Assembly: GCA_024636425.1 (NCBI GenBank)
Contig: JAGXHB010000050.1
Location: forward strand, 1-20,100
Reading direction: 5' to 3'
Length of the DNA: 20,100 nt
DNA from: Roseobacter sp.
GTDB taxonomy: Bacteria > Pseudomonadota > Alphaproteobacteria > Rhodobacterales > Rhodobacteraceae
The translations under genes were made by a program, and so were the position numbers. The notes under the pieces are model-generated. The model was not told the DNA's origin. It saw only the letters and a program-made list of their open reading frames with translations, and made no database searches. Positions 16,276-20,100 of the stretch are shown here, piece by piece (the first letter of the stretch is position 1; the number at the start of each line of letters is the position of its first letter).

Positions 16276-16289
16276 GAAGGATCTACAAT

Positions 16290-17717
16290 TTGAGCTACGG
16301 TATCTATATCGGCAAGTCGCACACAGCCACGGGCATTCCCTATCTTGCAGGCTATGGCGACGAACCTTCAAGCCATTGGCTGACGATCGCACCTGCGCAG
16401 ACCTTCCCCGCCGATGCGACGATCACTGTGGGTGTCACGCCTCAGGCTGACATGCCGGGCCATCTGACCCAGATTCCTCAAGCCGGCAGAACCGCGCGTA
16501 ATATGCGTGTTGAGTACAGCTATTATCTCGGTGTTCCCGCCCCCCTTACGAATGGTGGATTGAACGAACACGGGGTTGCTGTGCGCGATATCTGGTCCAC
16601 GTCAAGTGCTGCATTGATCGCCCAGACCCCGAAGGATCAGACGGGACCCAACTACTCGGACCTTGCGCGGATCGTCGTTGAGCGGGCCCGCACCGCCCGC
16701 GAAGGTGTTGATCTGATCGGCGCGTTGATCGCCGAACACGGCTATTCTACCTATGGTGGAAACTCGCATATCATTGCGGATCCGGATGAAGCCTGGGTCG
16801 TGATAGAGTTTGCCGGAGGCTTGGGGCTATGGGCCGCCGAGCGGCTGGGTGCGGACAGCATCCGCGCGTCTCGTCCAGGCTATATCGGCGAAGTGCCAAG
16901 CGCCCCTAACGAGGATTTTCTGTTTCCCTCCCATTTCATCCAGACTGCTTGCGACCACGGTTGGTACGATCCGGCTTCCGGACCGTTCGACGTAAACCGC
17001 GTCTACGGAGACGGGAAAGAACGTTGGGACGGCGTCGTCTGGATCGAGGAGGAGATGCAACGGCGCGCAAAGAGCTCCAGAAAAATCACTTTGAAAGATG
17101 TTTTCTGGTCAATTTCGACCAGCAGGCTAACCGGCGATACCGCAGGATACGGCCAAGTCGTGCCGCTGGAAAACCCGACCCATCCGGAGCTGCGGATGAT
17201 GTACCACGCGCCTGTTGGACCGGTCACGGCACCGCTGATGCCTGTCTGGTTGGGCCAGAATTCCGTGCCGGACGCCTACACACGCCATCGGTATCTGACG
17301 ACGGGCGAAAGCGCGCGCTTTCTAGATCGCCGCAAGGAACCCACGACTCCCGAGGCTGTGTCGACTGTGCCGCAAGGTATCGAAAGCGGCGATAGTGCGG
17401 TGTTCAGCTTCAAACAGCTGATGCATCTGGCTTTTCAGAAGCAGGATACAATTCTGTCGGAAACTGATAGCCATTGGCGCAATTTCGAGGCTTGCATCGA
17501 AAATGCATTGCCGGGGGTCAAGCGCTCTGCCGAGGTTCTCATGGAGGCGGGCGAGACAGCGCTTGCCGCTGATCTGCTGACAGCGTTTTCCGCAAAGTGG
17601 TTCGACCTTGCATTGGCAGACTGCAAGGCGCTTGGCGCTGCGGCACATGCAAGGCTTAGGGCAGCAAACGCGCTGAATATGACCGCCAAACCGCTGTCTC
17701 CGCCTCAGTGTTGGTAG
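16290..17717 (+). CDS. C69-family dipeptidase (Ntn-hydrolase type) with Ser at the N-terminal nucleophile position
   Basis: The start is TTG 16290, preceded by AAGAAGGA at ideal spacing; the longer open frame beginning inside the ATPase gene is not needed. The protein has about 475 residues and begins (M)SYGIYIGKSHTATGIPYLAG followed by YGDEPSSHW, matching the N-terminus of PepD/C69 dipeptidases (CTTILVGKKAS...). YGGNSHIIADPDEAWVVIEF, typical of the family, lies near 150-170. In C69 enzymes the mature N-terminal Cys is the nucleophile; here the aligned residue is Ser2 (AGC). It has no signal peptide, so it is cytoplasmic. As the last gene of the peptide importer operon it would cut imported dipeptides. 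Family fairly sure, catalytic status open. Confidence 0.83.
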   Translation: MSYGIYIGKSHTATGIPYLAGYGDEPSSHWLTIAPAQTFPADATITVGVTPQADMPGHLTQIPQAGRTARNMRVEYSYYLGVPAPLTNGGLNEHGVAVRDIWSTSSAALIAQTPKDQTGPNYSDLARIVVERARTAREGVDLIGALIAEHGYSTYGGNSHIIADPDEAWVVIEFAGGLGLWAAERLGADSIRASRPGYIGEVPSAPNEDFLFPSHFIQTACDHGWYDPASGPFDVNRVYGDGKERWDGVVWIEEEMQRRAKSSRKITLKDVFWSISTSRLTGDTAGYGQVVPLENPTHPELRMMYHAPVGPVTAPLMPVWLGQNSVPDAYTRHRYLTTGESARFLDRRKEPTTPEAVSTVPQGIESGDSAVFSFKQLMHLAFQKQDTILSETDSHWRNFEACIENALPGVKRSAEVLMEAGETALAADLLTAFSAKWFDLALADCKALGAAAHARLRAANALNMTAKPLSPPQCW

Positions 17718-18154
17718 CGTGAACCCAGTCTCGAGAGCCATCTTGAGGTCTTCAGTTATTTGCCAGGGTCATGACAACCGTTTGCTGAAAGTTAGCTAGG
17801 AAATCTGATTGTCGGCAATGCAGGCGCAACTTCAGACAATGTCACGCCGTCGCCAAAGTTCTCCTCAACGATACGGATCTATTCATGATCAGATCAACGG
17901 CCGCGATGGGCAGTATCAGAGACCGACACAACTTGAATGCGCGGGCCTCGCGAGACGGGCACTTTCGGCGAGGCGTGAGAAGCGGCACCATATGACCGTC
18001 GTCCTTGGCAGTGCATTGGAGGCGCGGTCGAGATAGTCTCCGGGTCGTCCGATGGCCCTAACGTAGCACTTTAGGTCGCGAGGTGCGTGCTGAGCGAAAG
18101 AACCTTCTATTGGCGGAACGCCGTTGGCTTAATCAAAATCGACTGACTCGAATA
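17718..18154. other. Gap of about 440 bp with no intact gene, possible transposase scrap
   Basis: No convincing gene is present. On the minus strand 17825-17878 reads IRIVEENFGDGVTLSEVA, which resembles the N-terminal HTH of IS3/IS66 OrfA proteins. A stop lies just before it and nothing recognisable follows. A 75-codon plus-strand frame at 17809-18036 overlaps it and has no known motif or good ribosome site. Nothing else is recognised before the nitrile hydratase control region. Confidence 0.3.
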
Positions 18155-18193
18155 CATATCTGTTTTAGCCTATGATTGTGCGAAACAGATATG
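18155..18193. promoter_or_regulatory. 11-bp perfect inverted repeat upstream of the nitrile hydratase operon
   Basis: CATATCTGTTT (18155-18165) and AAACAGATATG (18183-18193) are exact inverted copies, 17 bp apart, ending 8 bp before the alpha-subunit ATG at 18202. It could be the operator of an unlinked regulator or a 5'-UTR hairpin close to the ribosome site. Because it spans an upstream in-frame ATG at 18172, it favours 18202 as the true start. Confidence 0.55.
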
Positions 18194-18201
18194 GTGGCGA
18201 T

Positions 18202-18846
18202 ATGAGCTCAGACAAACATACCCACGATCAGGATCATGATCGCGATCACGACCATTCGCATCTGACGGATACTGAGGCTCGGGTCAGAGCGCTTGAAACC
18301 GTGCTTTCCGCAAAAGGGTATATTAATAGCGGTGCCGTCGATGAGATTGTTCAGACCTATGAAACGAAAATAGGACCGCAAAACGGGGCTCATGTGGTTG
18401 CCAAATCTTGGAGCGACCAGACGTTCAACAGATGGCTGGAAACAGATTCAACGGCGGCAATTCATTCGCTCGGCTACACTTCGCGGCAAGGTGAACACAT
18501 CGAGGCGGTTTTCAACTCTGATGACGTCCACCATCTGGTCGTTTGCACACTTTGTTCATGTTACCCTTGGTCGGTGCTTGGTCTTCCGCCGACATGGTAT
18601 AAATCCCCGCCTTACAGATCCCGTGCCGTCATTGATCCACGAGGGGTTTTGGAAGATTTCGGAGTATCGCTTTCTGCGACCACCAAAGTAGAAGTTCACG
18701 ATTCAACCGCGGAAATCCGGTATCTTGTTGTCCCACAAAGGCCAGCGGGAACAGAGGGCTGGTCAGAAGAACAATTGGCCAAACTTGTGACCCGAAACTC
18801 AATGATTGGAACCGCCTTGGCCTTGAAGCCGGAGGATCAATTATGA
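18202..18846 (+). CDS. nthA: Nitrile hydratase alpha subunit, cobalt type
   Basis: This is the catalytic subunit that hydrates nitriles to amides in the cytoplasm. The metal-claw motif V114-C-T-L-C-S-C120 is present; Thr at position 116 marks the low-spin Co(III) type (Fe types have Ser). YPWSVLGLPPTWYKSPPYRS follows directly, as in all alpha subunits. At 214 residues it is normal. The N-terminus carries a His/Asp stretch (KHTHDQDHDRDHDHSH at about 5-20), which could hold cobalt or nickel. GGTGGCG precedes the ATG; an upstream ATG at 18172 is less likely. It overlaps the beta gene by 4 bp (ATGA). No amidase is in the window. Confidence 0.95.
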   Translation: MSSDKHTHDQDHDRDHDHSHLTDTEARVRALETVLSAKGYINSGAVDEIVQTYETKIGPQNGAHVVAKSWSDQTFNRWLETDSTAAIHSLGYTSRQGEHIEAVFNSDDVHHLVVCTLCSCYPWSVLGLPPTWYKSPPYRSRAVIDPRGVLEDFGVSLSATTKVEVHDSTAEIRYLVVPQRPAGTEGWSEEQLAKLVTRNSMIGTALALKPEDQL

Positions 18847-19505
18847 ACGGTGGTGCTGATCTTGGGGGCATGATGGGTTTTGGCCCGGTGATCGAAGAAC
18901 AAGACGAGCCCCTCTTTCACGCCGCGTGGGAAAGCCGCGCGCTCGGTTTGACGATTGCGTTGGGTGCCTGTGGCGAGTGGAACATCGATATGTCCCGTTT
19001 CGCCAGAGAGAACATGCATCCAGCGGAATACATGCAAACCCCTTACTATAAGATTTGGATCGACGCCGCCGTTCGGCTGATGAAAGAACGCTCTATGATA
19101 TCCGAAATGGAAATTCAGACAGAAACCGTGATTGATCCCCCAAAGCCCGTGAAAAGAAAATTGGGCGCATCACAGGTCAGTGAGGTTTTATTCGCAGGTG
19201 GGCCAACCAATCGGCCCACACGTGGCGCACCGACGTGGTGCTTGGGAGATCAAATCAAGACGGTGAATAACCATCCACGAACCCACACCCGTTTGCCGCG
19301 TTATGCGAGAGACAAGACTGGTGAGATAACCAAATTGCACGGCTTTCACGTCTTTCCAGATAGCAACTCACAAGGCTTGGGTGAAAATCCACATTGGCTT
19401 TATCAAGTTACCTTCAAGTCCCGTGATCTTTGGGGTGAGCAGGGAAATGACAGAGACACTATATCGCTGGATCTTTGGGAACCGTATCTAAGGGCACCGC
19501 AATGA
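18843..19505 (+). CDS. nthB: Nitrile hydratase beta subunit
   Basis: This 220-residue protein begins MNGGADLGGMMGFGPV, the hallmark beta-subunit N-terminus. Other family stretches are HAAWESRALGLTIALGACGE, PAEYMQTPYYKIW and the C-terminal SH3-like part with RYARDKTGEI, HGFHVFPDSNSQGLGENPHW and LYQVTF. It forms the heterodimer with the alpha subunit and shapes the active site with conserved arginines (R in RYAR is a candidate). It overlaps both neighbours by ATGA, so the three genes are translationally coupled. Confidence 0.95.
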   Translation: MNGGADLGGMMGFGPVIEEQDEPLFHAAWESRALGLTIALGACGEWNIDMSRFARENMHPAEYMQTPYYKIWIDAAVRLMKERSMISEMEIQTETVIDPPKPVKRKLGASQVSEVLFAGGPTNRPTRGAPTWCLGDQIKTVNNHPRTHTRLPRYARDKTGEITKLHGFHVFPDSNSQGLGENPHWLYQVTFKSRDLWGEQGNDRDTISLDLWEPYLRAPQ

Positions 19506-19831
19506 ATAGGCCTGACCTAGACAAGTTGGGGGGCGTCGAGCTGCAAGACAACGCGCCTGTATTCAATGAGCCATGGGAGGCGCAAGCTTTTGCAATGGTG
19601 GTAAACCTCTATCAAAATGGAGCGTTTGGATGGGACGAGTGGGCGGAAGCCCTTTCGTCAGAAATTCATTCAGGAACCGACCGAGCGTATTATCAACACT
19701 GGCTATCCGCACTTGAAAAACTAGTGGCCAACAAAGCTTTGACGACAAAAGCCGATCTGGCAGCAACTAAACTTAGATGGGAGCAGGCCGCTGCTGCAAC
19801 CCCGCATGGCGAACCGATCATGCTGAAGTAG
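19502..19831 (+). CDS. Nitrile hydratase accessory protein (beta-N-terminal-like metallochaperone)
   Basis: This 109-residue protein resembles the N-terminal domain of the beta subunit: FNEPWEAQAFAMVVNLYQNG, then FGWDEWAEALSSEI and YYQHWLSALEKLVANKAL. That is typical of nitrile hydratase activators (P14K/NhlE class), which deliver the cobalt-loaded alpha subunit by self-subunit swapping. The start at 19502 gives an ATGA overlap with the beta gene; an in-frame upstream codon at 19475 lies inside it. It is the last gene I can support before the window end. Confidence 0.9.
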   Translation: MNRPDLDKLGGVELQDNAPVFNEPWEAQAFAMVVNLYQNGAFGWDEWAEALSSEIHSGTDRAYYQHWLSALEKLVANKALTTKADLAATKLRWEQAAAATPHGEPIMLK

Positions 19832-20100
19832 GCCGGGTCAAAAGAAATATATTCAGACGCATTGCCTCGTTTAAAAGCTTGATACAGTGAAAGGCAGGCC
19901 TTCGTGAACGCCAGCTTCGTGGCGCTCGCAAATCTTCTGGCAAGTGTATTCGCTAAAGTAACTGAATCAATCGTGAGATGTATCTGTGTCTCAGGTATAA
20001 TATCTAAGGTCTGGCTGGATACCTTGGCCTGAAACCCTCCACTTCTTACCGATCCGACTGAATGGTTGACGGAGCTGGTGCCGCGCCTTCATTATCTTAA
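19832..20100. other. Terminal 269 bp with no supported gene
   Basis: No terminator with a T-run and no start with a ribosome site is visible. A short hairpin CGCCA-GCTTCG-TGGCG lies near 19910-19925. The minus strand stays open through most of the stretch but shows no recognisable motif. The right edge may belong to a gene that continues beyond the window. Confidence 0.35.

Noticed and set aside
10661..19893. Shared 10-mer TGATACAGTG near 10661 and 19883
   Set aside because: Two short unflanked copies 9 kb apart are likely chance; no extended repeat around them.
19832..20100. Open minus-strand frame at the right edge
   Set aside because: It has no start, no motif and runs antisense into the accessory gene; not enough to call a gene.

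Overview
The window looks like accessory and catabolic DNA from an alphaproteobacterium, most likely Rhodobacteraceae (marine roseobacter type). This is inferred from protein style, ATG/GTG/TTG starts and base composition, not from a database match. By eye, composition changes in blocks: moderate GC on the left, clearly higher GC at about 6250-9440, fairly high GC across the transporter operon, and lower GC in the nitrile hydratase genes. The window therefore appears to be a mosaic.

Left (1-5977): the first codons of an IS110-family transposase run off the left edge on the minus strand. Their roughly 200-bp non-coding leader folds into several hairpins and is a candidate bridge (seek) RNA. 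Next come an Lrp/AsnC regulator (-) and a divergent, tightly packed catabolic operon (+): PLP aminotransferase, RraA/HMG-aldolase-like protein, homodimeric E1-type 2-oxoacid dehydrogenase (AceE/MdeB-like, often labelled transketolase) and a Tat-exported cyclase-family metal hydrolase. Together they suggest Lrp-controlled breakdown of an unusual amino acid: hydrolysis outside, then transamination, aldol cleavage and 2-oxoacid oxidation inside. The substrate is unknown.

Middle (5983-9474): a terminator-like hairpin is followed by an IS1182-type transposase remnant and the 3' end of a methyltransferase-like gene. A GC-rich module follows: alpha/beta hydrolase (-), SDR oxidoreductase (-) and a divergent AraC regulator (+). 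It ends in a small C-terminal gene fragment and an IS6-like terminus. Fragments on both sides suggest a transplanted piece.

Right-centre (9825-17717): an XRE-type regulator (-) faces a dipeptide/oligopeptide ABC importer operon (+): substrate-binding protein, two permeases, a fused double ATPase and a C69-family dipeptidase. The binding-protein gene carries an in-frame TGA inside its Tat signal peptide; the rest of the operon is intact. The operon would import small peptides and cleave them.

Right (18155-19831): an 11-bp perfect inverted repeat precedes a cobalt-type nitrile hydratase operon (alpha, beta, accessory protein), each pair overlapping by 4 bp. No amidase lies in the window. The last 270 bases hold no gene I can support.
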